A stretch of 19,617 bases of DNA from an uncultured Synergistales bacterium (GTDB taxonomy: Bacteria; Synergistota; Synergistia; Synergistales; Aminobacteriaceae): contig CAJOED010000095.1 of the NCBI GenBank assembly GCA_905233335.1, positions 1-19,617 of the forward strand, read 5' to 3'. Shown here piece by piece: positions 1 through 6,466 of the stretch. Positions within the stretch are counted from its first letter, which is position 1, and the number at the start of each line of letters is the position of its first letter. The notes under the pieces are model-generated. The model was not told the origin of the DNA. It saw only the letters and a list, made by a program, of their open reading frames with translations, and ran no database searches. Position numbers and translations under genes: made by a program.

Positions 1-129
1 TTATTCGTTGTGTGTTTGACTGCGGCGGTATCTTTTTCGCTGTTCATCGTATGGCTGTATAAGAACGTGAAATATTTTCGCTGGCTGGAATATATATTCT
101 ATCCCGGAAAGTTATTACTGAAAAAATAA
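1..129 (+). CDS. C-terminal end of an integral membrane protein (partial)
   Basis: Only the last 42 codons and the TAA stop are present; the gene starts before the window. The translation opens with a hydrophobic stretch of about 20 residues (residues 1-20), then turns basic and aromatic and ends in Lys-Lys. This is a last transmembrane helix followed by a short cytoplasmic tail. The tail, with a Tyr-Ile-Phe-Tyr-Pro-Gly-Lys pattern, is reminiscent of the C-termini of membrane acyltransferases (acyltransferase 3 family), but that is a weak resemblance and no catalytic part is visible. It converges on the YbjN-like gene, so it does not belong to the uronate locus. Confidence 0.55.
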   Translation, partial: LFVVCLTAAVSFSLFIVWLYKNVKYFRWLEYIFYPGKLLLKK

Positions 130-155
130 AAGCGGGGTCATGCTCCCTTCCCCGC
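121..155 (-). terminator. Intrinsic terminator of the kduI-kduD-ybjN-like unit
   Basis: Read on the minus strand, GCGGGG (150-155) pairs with CCCCGC (132-137) across a 12-base loop, directly followed by a T-rich run with a single A (121-131). It sits 11 bases after the stop of the YbjN-like gene. The T-run also encodes the last Lys codons and stop of the converging + strand gene. There is no T-run on the + strand side, so it works in one direction only. Confidence 0.8.
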
Positions 156-165
156 CTCACTTCTA

Positions 166-705
166 CTAGTTCTCACAGCTCTCCACTGCTTCTTCTGCAC
201 TGCTCCCCTTGAACATAATGTCAAGAATGCCCGGTGCATATCTCTCGAACATCATAGCAGGAACTATTATGCTGTTGCGTATAACGTCCTTTGTCGGTAA
301 TTGATCCCCTTCACAGTCGACAAACACTTTGTAGCGCAGTTCGCCGTCCGTAACATCAAGCTCAAAGCACCCGTTGCGCAAACCGTAATTCGCCCTGCAG
401 ACGAACTCACACATTGTAGACATCAGTTCACGGTCATCGGAATCTGCGCTGATGGGAGATACAGCATACACGATATACGCATCATCACGTACGGGCACAA
501 AGTAGTTCAAGTTCTTGAGCTTGCAGCTGAGGTTTACGCCGAAACGGAATGCTCTGCTCTCGTCATTGTAGTCGAAGTGCCAGTCATCATCGAGCAGAAA
601 CCCGCGAATTTCTCCGGCTATGTCGTCAGCGTCGGCACTGGCTTTTCCGGCATTCATGAACACAAACAGAGCCGCAAGAATACACATAGTAATTATCATC
701 GTCAA
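166..705 (-). CDS. Secreted YbjN-like protein
   Basis: A 179-residue protein with an N-terminal hydrophobic segment (about residues 3-18) ending Ala-Ser-Ala, a good signal peptidase I site, so it is probably periplasmic. The mature part resembles the YbjN fold: an alternating strand/helix pattern, a run about a non-Trp-rich 'Gly-Cys-Phe-Glu-Leu-Asp' strand followed by 'Asp-Gly-Glu-Leu-Arg-Tyr', then a helical C-terminus ending in an acidic tail. The YbjN family is poorly understood; a chaperone- or regulator-like role has been suggested. The start is TTG: AAGGAG (715-720) lies 9 bases upstream, whereas the first in-frame ATG (699) would be 15 bases away. It lies 41 bases behind kduD with no visible promoter or terminator between, so it is probably the last gene of the kdu unit. 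A link to uronate use is positional only. Confidence 0.75.
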   Translation of the reverse strand: MTMIITMCILAALFVFMNAGKASADADDIAGEIRGFLLDDDWHFDYNDESRAFRFGVNLSCKLKNLNYFVPVRDDAYIVYAVSPISADSDDRELMSTMCEFVCRANYGLRNGCFELDVTDGELRYKVFVDCEGDQLPTKDVIRNSIIVPAMMFERYAPGILDIMFKGSSAEEAVESCEN

Positions 706-746
706 TTCTCATCACTCCTTTGTGCCCTATACTACAAAAATTATTA

Positions 747-1502
747 TTATCTTGCAAGCCACCCGCCGTCTACAGCCAGCACATGACCGCTCACATAGTC
801 CGACGCTCTCGACGCAAGAAATACCGCCGCACCTTTGAGGTCTTCAGGCTTCCCCCATCTGTCTGCAGGAATACGTCCGAGAATTTCTGCGCTCCTCTTG
901 GGATCCTTGATGAGTGCGTCCGTGTTGTTCGTAGCAATATAGCCCGGAGCGATCGCGTTCACCTGTATGTTGTATTTCGCCAGTTCGTTCGCCATGAGTT
1001 TTGTTACGCCCGTTACGCCCGACTTGCTTGCAGTGTAGCTTACGACTCTTATTCCGCCCTGAAATGACAGCATCGACGCAATGTTGATTATCTTTCCGCC
1101 GCCGTTGTCCTTCATATATCTAGCACATGCCTGCGACAAAAAGAATAACGATTTCAAGTTCATGCTGATAACGTCGTCCCAGTTCTCCTCGCTGAAATCA
1201 AGAACATCCTGCCGCCGGATTATTCCCGCATTGTTCACGAGAATATCAAGCCTGCCGAATGTCTTTATTGTGTCGTCAACGAGTGCCTGTATCTTGTCCT
1301 GCTTCCCTAAATCAATGTCGTAATACACAAACTTACGGCCAAGCCCGGAAATATACGCTTCTGTTTCCGGCATGGGTGCGTGTCCTGCTCCGACGATGTC
1401 TGCTCCGGCCTCAGCAAGTCCTTCTGCGATGCCCTGACCGATTCCCGTGCGCGCTCCCGTAACTATTGCTACTTTTCCCGAAAGATTGAACATGTCAGTC
1501 AT
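747..1502 (-). CDS. kduD: 2-dehydro-3-deoxy-D-gluconate 5-dehydrogenase KduD
   Basis: A 251-residue classical short-chain dehydrogenase/reductase. It reduces 2,5-diketo-3-deoxygluconate to 2-keto-3-deoxygluconate (KDG) with NAD(P)H in the cytoplasm, one step after KduI in pectin and unsaturated-uronate breakdown. Visible motifs: cofactor-binding TGARTGIG (15-22), NNAG (90-93), catalytic Ser143, Tyr156 and Lys160 in YTASK, and a C-terminal DGGW. Length and the opening 'Phe-Asn-Leu-Ser-Gly-Lys-Val-Ala' match the KduD family. The ATG at 1502 has AAGGAG 8 bases upstream, and that site overlaps the kduI stop region (15-base gap), so translation is probably coupled. KDG kinase and aldolase, needed to finish the route, are not in the window. 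SDRs are promiscuous, but the pairing with kduI makes the call strong. Confidence 0.93.
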   Translation of the reverse strand: MTDMFNLSGKVAIVTGARTGIGQGIAEGLAEAGADIVGAGHAPMPETEAYISGLGRKFVYYDIDLGKQDKIQALVDDTIKTFGRLDILVNNAGIIRRQDVLDFSEENWDDVISMNLKSLFFLSQACARYMKDNGGGKIINIASMLSFQGGIRVVSYTASKSGVTGVTKLMANELAKYNIQVNAIAPGYIATNNTDALIKDPKRSAEILGRIPADRWGKPEDLKGAAVFLASRASDYVSGHVLAVDGGWLAR

Positions 1503-1517
1503 GATTTCTGCTCCTTC

Positions 1518-2360
1518 CTACTTCATTTCTGTCGGCGGTATCGTGTCCATGTCGTCGAACTCCTGGTTTTCTCCGCCCATTGCCCATATGAATGAATAAT
1601 TGCTCGTCCCGGCTCCCGCATGAATTGACCATGACGGCGATATTACAGCCTCAAAGTTATTCATGACGATGTGCCGCGTTTCTTTTCCCTGACCCATGAA
1701 GTGAATTACTACGTTCCCTTCAGGTATCTCGAAATACGTATATATCTCCATTCTGCGCTCGTGAGTGTGTACGGGCATGGTGTTCCATACGCTGCCGGGG
1801 TCAAGTTCGGTCAGTCCCATAGAGAGCTGGCACGTCTTGAGCACATCGGGGTGAATGAACTGATTGATTACGCGCTTGTTCGATGTTTTCGGGTCGCCCA
1901 AAGGTTTCTTTGCAGCGTCGGCTATCTTGATTAACCGAGTCTCGTAGCTGGTATGTGCAGGTGCCGATACCATATAGAACTTTGCCGGGTTGTTCGCGTC
2001 ATTGCTTGAGAAAAATACTTTCTCCGTTCCTTTCGTGATGTACAAGCAGTCCTTGTAGCCGAGTTCGTACGTTGTCCCGTCAGCCTCGATTTTTCCTGCG
2101 CCGCCGAGATTGAACACTCCTGCTTCACGACGCTCAAGAAAATAGTGCGTCCCGAAATTTGCCCATACATTAATGCCGTCATCAATCGATAATTTTCTGC
2201 TCACCGGCATAATTCCTACAGTTACCATTCTGTCTACGTGGCTGTATACTGCTGTAACTTTGTCGGGTGTGTATAAGTTCGTGATGAGAAATTCTTTGCG
2301 TAATTCGTCGGTCGTGTAGCGTTTTACGTCGTTCGGACTGCATGAATAACGAATATCCAT
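1518..2360 (-). CDS. kduI: 5-dehydro-4-deoxy-D-glucuronate isomerase KduI
   Basis: A 280-residue double-cupin isomerase that converts 5-keto-4-deoxyuronate into 2,5-diketo-3-deoxygluconate. The metal site is intact: His198, His200, Glu205 (in HTHERRMEIYTYF) and His247 (SIHAGAGT), which match the Zn ligands His196, His198, Glu203 and His245 known for the E. coli enzyme. Length agrees with the family (about 278). The ATG at 2360 is chosen because it gives the conserved N-terminus 'Asp-Ile-Arg-Tyr-Ser'; AGGAGG lies about 10 bases upstream. A second ATG 7 bases upstream is in another frame that opens a short non-conserved peptide. It is the first gene of a unit with kduD and has its own promoter (2407-2434), separated by a terminator from the TRAP genes upstream. 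Confidence 0.96.
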   Translation of the reverse strand: MDIRYSCSPNDVKRYTTDELRKEFLITNLYTPDKVTAVYSHVDRMVTVGIMPVSRKLSIDDGINVWANFGTHYFLERREAGVFNLGGAGKIEADGTTYELGYKDCLYITKGTEKVFFSSNDANNPAKFYMVSAPAHTSYETRLIKIADAAKKPLGDPKTSNKRVINQFIHPDVLKTCQLSMGLTELDPGSVWNTMPVHTHERRMEIYTYFEIPEGNVVIHFMGQGKETRHIVMNNFEAVISPSWSIHAGAGTSNYSFIWAMGGENQEFDDMDTIPPTEMK

Positions 2361-2377
2361 AAATCATATGACCTCCT

Positions 2378-2406
2378 GTGAGTGAAATTTTTTCGTGAAT
2401 GAAATT
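2378..2406. repeat. Direct repeat in the kduI leader
   Basis: GTGAGTGAAATT (2378-2389) and GTGAATGAAATT (2395-2406) differ by one base and are offset by 17. They lie between the kduI transcription start and its Shine-Dalgarno sequence. They could be a paired regulator site, but no palindrome is present and the sequence is AT-rich, so chance is possible. Confidence 0.35.
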
Positions 2407-2434
2407 ATTTTAGTGTATGTGTCGTGATTTTCAA
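2407..2434 (-). promoter_or_regulatory. Predicted sigma-70 promoter of kduI-kduD
   Basis: On the minus strand, TTGAAA (2429-2434) is followed after 16 bases by TAAAAT (2407-2412). Transcription would begin near 2400, about 40 bases before the kduI start. It lies just downstream of the dctM terminator, as expected for an independent promoter. Confidence 0.65.
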
Positions 2435-2469
2435 GTGTCATTCATGGAGCGAAACTATACATTATCGGC

Positions 2470-2503
2470 AAAAAAAAATGTGTCCCGCACACGACGAGAC
2501 ACA
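2470..2503 (-). terminator. Intrinsic terminator after dctM
   Basis: On the minus strand TGTGTC (2498-2503) pairs with GACACA (2479-2484) across a 13-base loop, followed by a run of nine T (2470-2478, one A between). It begins 17 bases after the dctM stop and separates the TRAP unit from kduI-kduD. Confidence 0.8.
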
Positions 2504-2519
2504 CACAATCTTTACGCTA

Positions 2520-3809
2520 TCAGAACAACGCCGGGAATACTGCCTTCGGTATCGCGAGCCAGAACTCCGGGAAAATCACCAGCAGTATCAGCACCACCAC
2601 CGACGACAGGAAATACGGAAGCGTACCCTTGAAGCCGTCCTCTATCGTCGTACCGCTGATTGAGCACGCAAGAAGCAGGCACAATCCATAAGGAGGGGTA
2701 ACGAGGCCAAGCGCAAGAGTTACTATGATGATGAGGCCGAGAATTATCGGGCTGATACCGAGCGCAACTGCTGACGGAAGAATTATCGGTACAAACAAAA
2801 TCATAGCAGGCACCGCGTCCATGAACGTCCCTATGAACATGAAGAATATCACCGTAACGACTAAGAATATTCCTTTGCCGCCGGGAAGTGATAAGAATAA
2901 TTTTTGTGCCGCAACATTCAGCTGATAGTAGCTCAAAAGTTCTCCGAGTGCGTTCGCCGTAGCAAGTGCAAACAGTGAGAGTGAAGCCATCTTCATTGTG
3001 TCTATGAGGATACCGGGAAGACGCGAAATCTTGATTGAGTGGTAGAAGAATATTCCGATTAACAGCGCATATATACACGCAAACGCCGCCGATTCTGTCG
3101 GGGTGAATAGTCCTGACACTATGCCGCCGATTAAGATTATGGGTGTCAGCAGTGCCGGCATTGATATTAACGTGTGCTTCATGGCCGTAGCAAACGGAAC
3201 TTTTTCACTCTGCGGGAAGTTCTTGGACTTTGCGTACCACCTTATGACTATCATCTGGGCAACTCCCAAAAGTATTCCCGGAACAATCCCCGTCATGAAC
3301 AGCGCACCAGTCGAACAGCTAGCAATTCCTGAATACACTACCATAGTGATACTCGGCGGAATGATTGAGCCTAGTGTCGACGAGGCCGCCGTTACTCCGA
3401 CCGATGTCCCTTTGTCGTAACCCTGCTTCTCCATTGCCGGAATGAATATTTTTCCCACGCCGGAAGTGTCAGCCTGTGATGAGCCGGAAATACCAGCAAA
3501 TACCATCGACACAAGAACATTAGCGTACGCAAGCCCGCCCTTTTTGTGCCCGACAAGATCGCATATGCACTCTATGAGCTTCTCGGTTATTCCGCCCTCG
3601 TTCATGAGGTTGGCCGCAAGTATGAATAACGGTACTGCCAGGAGCGTAAAACTGTTGAGGCCGTTGAACATCTTGGTGAATACTACGGTGTTCGGGACGG
3701 CAGGCATTGACGCTATACCCGCAAACGACACTATACCGAGCGAGAACGCTATGGGCACTCCGATAGCAATGAACGCTACAAACATTATCACAAGCAATGC
3801 ACCGAGCAT
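2520..3809 (-). CDS. dctM: TRAP transporter large permease (DctM family)
   Basis: A 429-residue polytopic inner-membrane protein with about 12 hydrophobic segments and the usual DctM length. It is the sodium-coupled channel subunit of a tripartite ATP-independent periplasmic (TRAP) transporter. Typical family stretches are visible: 'Gly-Val-Pro-Ile-Ala-Phe-Ser-Leu-Gly' near residue 20, 'Ala-Gly-Ile-Ser-Gly-Ser-Ser-Gln-Ala-Asp' near 110, 'Ser-Ile-Ile-Pro-Pro-Ser' near 150 and 'Thr-Pro-Thr-Glu-Ser-Ala-Ala' near 235. The ATG overlaps the dctQ stop by one base (TAATG) behind AGGAGG, so the two permease subunits are translationally coupled. Substrate cannot be read from this subunit; the neighbouring kduI-kduD suggest a uronate. 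Confidence 0.95.
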   Translation of the reverse strand: MLGALLVIMFVAFIAIGVPIAFSLGIVSFAGIASMPAVPNTVVFTKMFNGLNSFTLLAVPLFILAANLMNEGGITEKLIECICDLVGHKKGGLAYANVLVSMVFAGISGSSQADTSGVGKIFIPAMEKQGYDKGTSVGVTAASSTLGSIIPPSITMVVYSGIASCSTGALFMTGIVPGILLGVAQMIVIRWYAKSKNFPQSEKVPFATAMKHTLISMPALLTPIILIGGIVSGLFTPTESAAFACIYALLIGIFFYHSIKISRLPGILIDTMKMASLSLFALATANALGELLSYYQLNVAAQKLFLSLPGGKGIFLVVTVIFFMFIGTFMDAVPAMILFVPIILPSAVALGISPIILGLIIIVTLALGLVTPPYGLCLLLACSISGTTIEDGFKGTLPYFLSSVVVLILLVIFPEFWLAIPKAVFPALF

Positions 3810-4294
3810 TATTCATTTCCTCCTTTGATGAGTTTTCCGAGCTGCTCAAAAATTCCGTAGATGAGATATATACTTGCTGTAGCTCCGCATATCGGTATGC
3901 ATAGCCACGTCGGCCCCCGCTTCATTGCAGGAATATTTATCCACCGGAAATTCCAGAACTGCTTTGCGGCAGTGTATCCGTAAATTACCATGAGAACGCA
4001 GAATACCAGCACAATAATATTTATCACTATCTGTAGCATGGCTTTCTTGCGCGCACTCTTCATGCCGTCAATCATGCTCGTGAACGCAAAGTGGGAGTTC
4101 GTGTGTACCATTGCTCCCGCTCCCATGAATACCGCCCATATGAACGAATACATGCTCACGTCTTCCGTCCACATTGCCGCAATGCCCATGTAACGGCAGA
4201 TAATCTGATACACGACAGTAACGAGAAATACCAGAAGGAACAAACCGCCGATAGCAATCTGTATTTTCTGGAGGCCGTCAATAATCTTCTTCAT
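3809..4294 (-). CDS. dctQ: TRAP transporter small permease (DctQ family)
   Basis: A 161-residue inner-membrane protein with four hydrophobic helices (roughly residues 10-34, 48-67, 85-109, 125-147), the DctQ topology. It forms the membrane complex with DctM. The ATG at 4294 (Met-Lys-Lys-Ile-Ile) is preferred: GAGGTG lies 9 bases upstream. The frame is open for 12 more codons up to 4330, but that extension would run through the hairpin and T-run at 4312-4340 and has no ribosome site. The gene follows dctP after about 60 bases. Confidence 0.92.
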   Translation of the reverse strand: MKKIIDGLQKIQIAIGGLFLLVFLVTVVYQIICRYMGIAAMWTEDVSMYSFIWAVFMGAGAMVHTNSHFAFTSMIDGMKSARKKAMLQIVINIIVLVFCVLMVIYGYTAAKQFWNFRWINIPAMKRGPTWLCIPICGATASIYLIYGIFEQLGKLIKGGNE

Positions 4295-4311
4295 GATAGT
4301 AATCACCTCGT

Positions 4312-4340
4312 AAAAAATAAAAGCGGCCATTGAGACCGCT
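4312..4340 (-). terminator. Terminator-like hairpin between dctP and dctQ
   Basis: On the minus strand AGCGG (4336-4340) pairs with CCGCT (4322-4326) across 9 bases and runs into a T-rich tract broken by one A (4312-4321). It begins 14 bases after the dctP stop inside the operon. Such hairpins usually let part of the transcripts end after the binding-protein gene or protect its mRNA, so that more binding protein than permease is made. Fifteen bases here (4312-4326) are identical to 121-135, part of the terminator at the end of the kdu unit. Confidence 0.65.
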
Positions 4341-4354
4341 ACTTACGCAACAAT

Positions 4355-5353
4355 CTATTCAGCCGCACGTACCATTTCGAGCTGTGCTGTCATGTTGTTT
4401 CTTTTCGCAAAGTCGTCCTGTATCGGTTTCGCTATGGCCTTGAACGCAGGAATATCTATCTCGGAAAATTCCGTGATGACTGCTCCGTCGTTGATCGCTT
4501 TCTGTTTCGACTCGCCGAACATCCTGTACGTGATTGCTCGTTCTTCTGCTGTTGAGGCCGCCGCCGCCTGGTTGATCCATGATTTCTGCTCGTCCGTCAG
4601 CCTGTCGTACTTGTCGCCGTTCATCAGGAATAAGCGCGTCGTGAAGTCATGATGCGTCTCTGATACGTACTTCCCGTTTGAGGTCTTGTGATGTTCTTTC
4701 AGCGTCAAGTTCGTGTAGTCGTTCTCTGCACCGTCAACAACTCCCTGCTGTAACGCCTGATAGAGTTCACCCCATGCGACTGTTGTCGGAATTGCGCCGC
4801 ACCCCTGGAAGAATGCCTGCTGGACTTGGGAGGACTGCGTGCGGATGCTCATGCCTTTGAGGTCAGCGGGGGACTTCACAGCACGTTTTGCGTAAACATC
4901 GCGGACTGATGACGACCAGTAGCCCATGATGCGGAACTGGTTGTATGTTTTGTCGAGAACTATTTTCCTCATTGCCTCGCCGAAATCACCGTCAACGCAT
5001 TTTTCCCAGTGTGCGAAACTGTCAAAGAGATATTCGAGGGAGAAGATGTCGATTTCAGGAACACCGATTGCCGTCATGAAGCCCGGTGATGACACAACGA
5101 GATCCGCCGCGCCCATCGTGAGCTTCTCGACGAGTTCGGACTCGTTTTCGCCGAGCGTGCCTTTGTGCACAGTAACCTGAATTTTTCCGCCCGAAACCTG
5201 CTCTGCTACTTCCTTGAACTTATCGAGGCCGTAGCTGTATGGGTTGGTGAGGTCAGTGGCATTCGAGGCAATTATGAGGGTCAATTCGGGAGCCGCAAAT
5301 GAAACTGATACGAACGACAGAACTACTACGAGAGCGCACAAAACTTTTTTCAT
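4355..5353 (-). CDS. dctP: TRAP transporter substrate-binding protein (DctP family)
   Basis: A 332-residue periplasmic solute receptor. Residues 1-20 are a signal peptide (Met-Lys-Lys, hydrophobic core, Ser-Phe-Ala before the cut). The mature part has the DctP pattern: 'Gly-Leu-Asp-Lys-Phe-Lys-Glu' near 42, 'Gly-Ala-Ala-Asp-Leu' near 81, Arg151, Arg171 in GMSIRT, and 'Gln-Gly-Val-Val-Asp-Gly-Ala-Glu-Asn' (203-211). The arginine in the 'Ile-Arg' position is the one that grips a substrate carboxylate in this family, so the ligand is an organic acid. The clustered kduI-kduD point to a hexuronate or 4-deoxy-keto-uronate; that is inference. It is the first gene of dctPQM, behind a strong promoter, with AAGGAAG upstream of the ATG. 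Confidence 0.95.
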   Translation of the reverse strand: MKKVLCALVVVLSFVSVSFAAPELTLIIASNATDLTNPYSYGLDKFKEVAEQVSGGKIQVTVHKGTLGENESELVEKLTMGAADLVVSSPGFMTAIGVPEIDIFSLEYLFDSFAHWEKCVDGDFGEAMRKIVLDKTYNQFRIMGYWSSSVRDVYAKRAVKSPADLKGMSIRTQSSQVQQAFFQGCGAIPTTVAWGELYQALQQGVVDGAENDYTNLTLKEHHKTSNGKYVSETHHDFTTRLFLMNGDKYDRLTDEQKSWINQAAAASTAEERAITYRMFGESKQKAINDGAVITEFSEIDIPAFKAIAKPIQDDFAKRNNMTAQLEMVRAAE

Positions 5354-5399
5354 AGCAAAATCTTCCTTTCATGTGTAATGAGAAATGGTAAGTGTTGCT

Positions 5400-5428
5400 A
5401 CTATAATAATTTTGTCAGGGGCTGTCAA
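5400..5428 (-). promoter_or_regulatory. Strong predicted sigma-70 promoter of dctPQM
   Basis: On the minus strand, a perfect TTGACA (5423-5428) is followed after 17 bases by TATAGT (5400-5405). Transcription would begin near 5393, about 40 bases before the dctP ATG. It starts 13 bases after the queA stop; no terminator is visible in between, so some read-through from the queA operon is likely. Confidence 0.8.
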
Positions 5429-5440
5429 CGCGAAAATTTC

Positions 5441-6466
5441 TCAAAATATGAACATCGCGTCCCCGAACGAAAAAAAACGCCAGCCCTCCCTCGCTGCATT
5501 CTCGTAAATATCAATCAGCCGCCTCAAAATTTCCTCCTCATGACCTCCCGCCTTGTTCGCCGCAAAAGAAGCTACCAGCATAATGAGCGAACTCTCCGGG
5601 AGGTGAAAATTCGTGATGAGCGCGTCGACATATAGTCCCGTGTCCATTACTCCCGCATTGCCGCCGAAACTTTCTAGAGTACGTGCCGCCGTCGTCCCTG
5701 AAGCTATCACTCTCCCGCCGCGTTCCCTGCAATCGTGAATGAGCTGTGCTGTTGCTTCAGGGAGTTCGCAGTGTTCCGTGTGTATTTCGTGCTCGCGTAT
5801 GTCGTGAACTTTTACGGGTCTGAACGTACCAAGTCCGACATGAAGAGTAACGTAGCCGATTTTCACGCCCAAAGACTTTATGCGTTCGAGGAGTTCCGGC
5901 GTAAAGTGAAGGCTTGCGGTCGGTGCGGCAACAGAACCGTTATTGCGGGCAAATACTGTCTGGTACTTTTCGCGCATGTCGTCAGCGTTGTGTATGTACG
6001 GCGGAAGGGGGACATTCCCGGCACTGTCTAGAAACATCATGAACTCTTCACGCGACGAAAACGGAAACTTCACCGTCCTTATTCCCTCGTCTGCCTCATC
6101 AATGACGCTAACTGCCTGGCCGGAAATGCTTATAGTTGTGCCGACGTGGATTTTTCGCGCGGGCTTCACGAGAGCTTCCCACGTCATGAACGCAGCTTCA
6201 CGCAATAAGAACACCTCACACTGTCCGCCGGACTCACGGGTGCCCTTCAGCCTTGCGGGTATGACTCTCGTATCGTTGAGTATGAGCACGTCATCACGCC
6301 GGAAAAACTTCACGATGTCCCGAAAATGATTAGACTTGTCGACACAATCATTTTTCACGTCCCATACAAGAAGCCGGGAAGAGTCGCGCGGGTCTGCGGG
6401 GAACTGTGCGATGTTTTCGGGGGGCAGGTTATAGCTGTATGAGCGTAAATCGTAGAGTGTGTTCAC
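5441..6466 (-). CDS. queA: S-adenosylmethionine:tRNA ribosyltransferase-isomerase QueA
   Basis: A 341-residue cytoplasmic enzyme of queuosine synthesis that transfers and isomerises the ribosyl part of AdoMet onto preQ1 at position 34 of tRNA, giving epoxyqueuosine. Length and motifs match: 'Tyr-Asn-Leu-Pro-Pro-Glu-Asn-Ile-Ala-Gln' at the N-terminus, LILNDTRVIPARLKG (about 60-74), YVTLHVGLGTFRPV (about 205-218), 'Ile-Ala-Ser-Gly-Thr-Thr-Ala-Ala-Arg-Thr-Leu-Glu' (about 255-266) and TNFHLPESSL. The start is GTG at 6466, overlapping the spoIID stop (GTGA). There is little Shine-Dalgarno sequence, so initiation probably relies on coupling. It is the last gene of nadE-yebC-ruvC-spoIID-queA. No tgt is adjacent. 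Confidence 0.97.
   Translation of the reverse strand: MNTLYDLRSYSYNLPPENIAQFPADPRDSSRLLVWDVKNDCVDKSNHFRDIVKFFRRDDVLILNDTRVIPARLKGTRESGGQCEVFLLREAAFMTWEALVKPARKIHVGTTISISGQAVSVIDEADEGIRTVKFPFSSREEFMMFLDSAGNVPLPPYIHNADDMREKYQTVFARNNGSVAAPTASLHFTPELLERIKSLGVKIGYVTLHVGLGTFRPVKVHDIREHEIHTEHCELPEATAQLIHDCRERGGRVIASGTTAARTLESFGGNAGVMDTGLYVDALITNFHLPESSLIMLVASFAANKAGGHEEEILRRLIDIYENAAREGWRFFSFGDAMFIF

Noticed and set aside
301..786. 161-codon open frame on + opposite the YbjN-like gene
   Set aside because: It has no ribosome site, no recognisable domain, and lies antisense to a gene with signal peptide, spaced ribosome site and terminator.
2435..2445. Palindromic operator at the kduI promoter
   Set aside because: Repeated GACAC/GTGTC strings around the -35 element are direct, not inverted, so they do not form a dyad.
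2512..3078. 188-codon minus-strand frame inside dctM
   Set aside because: It is in another frame of a clear DctM gene and has the Arg/Cys/Ser-rich composition of a shadow frame.
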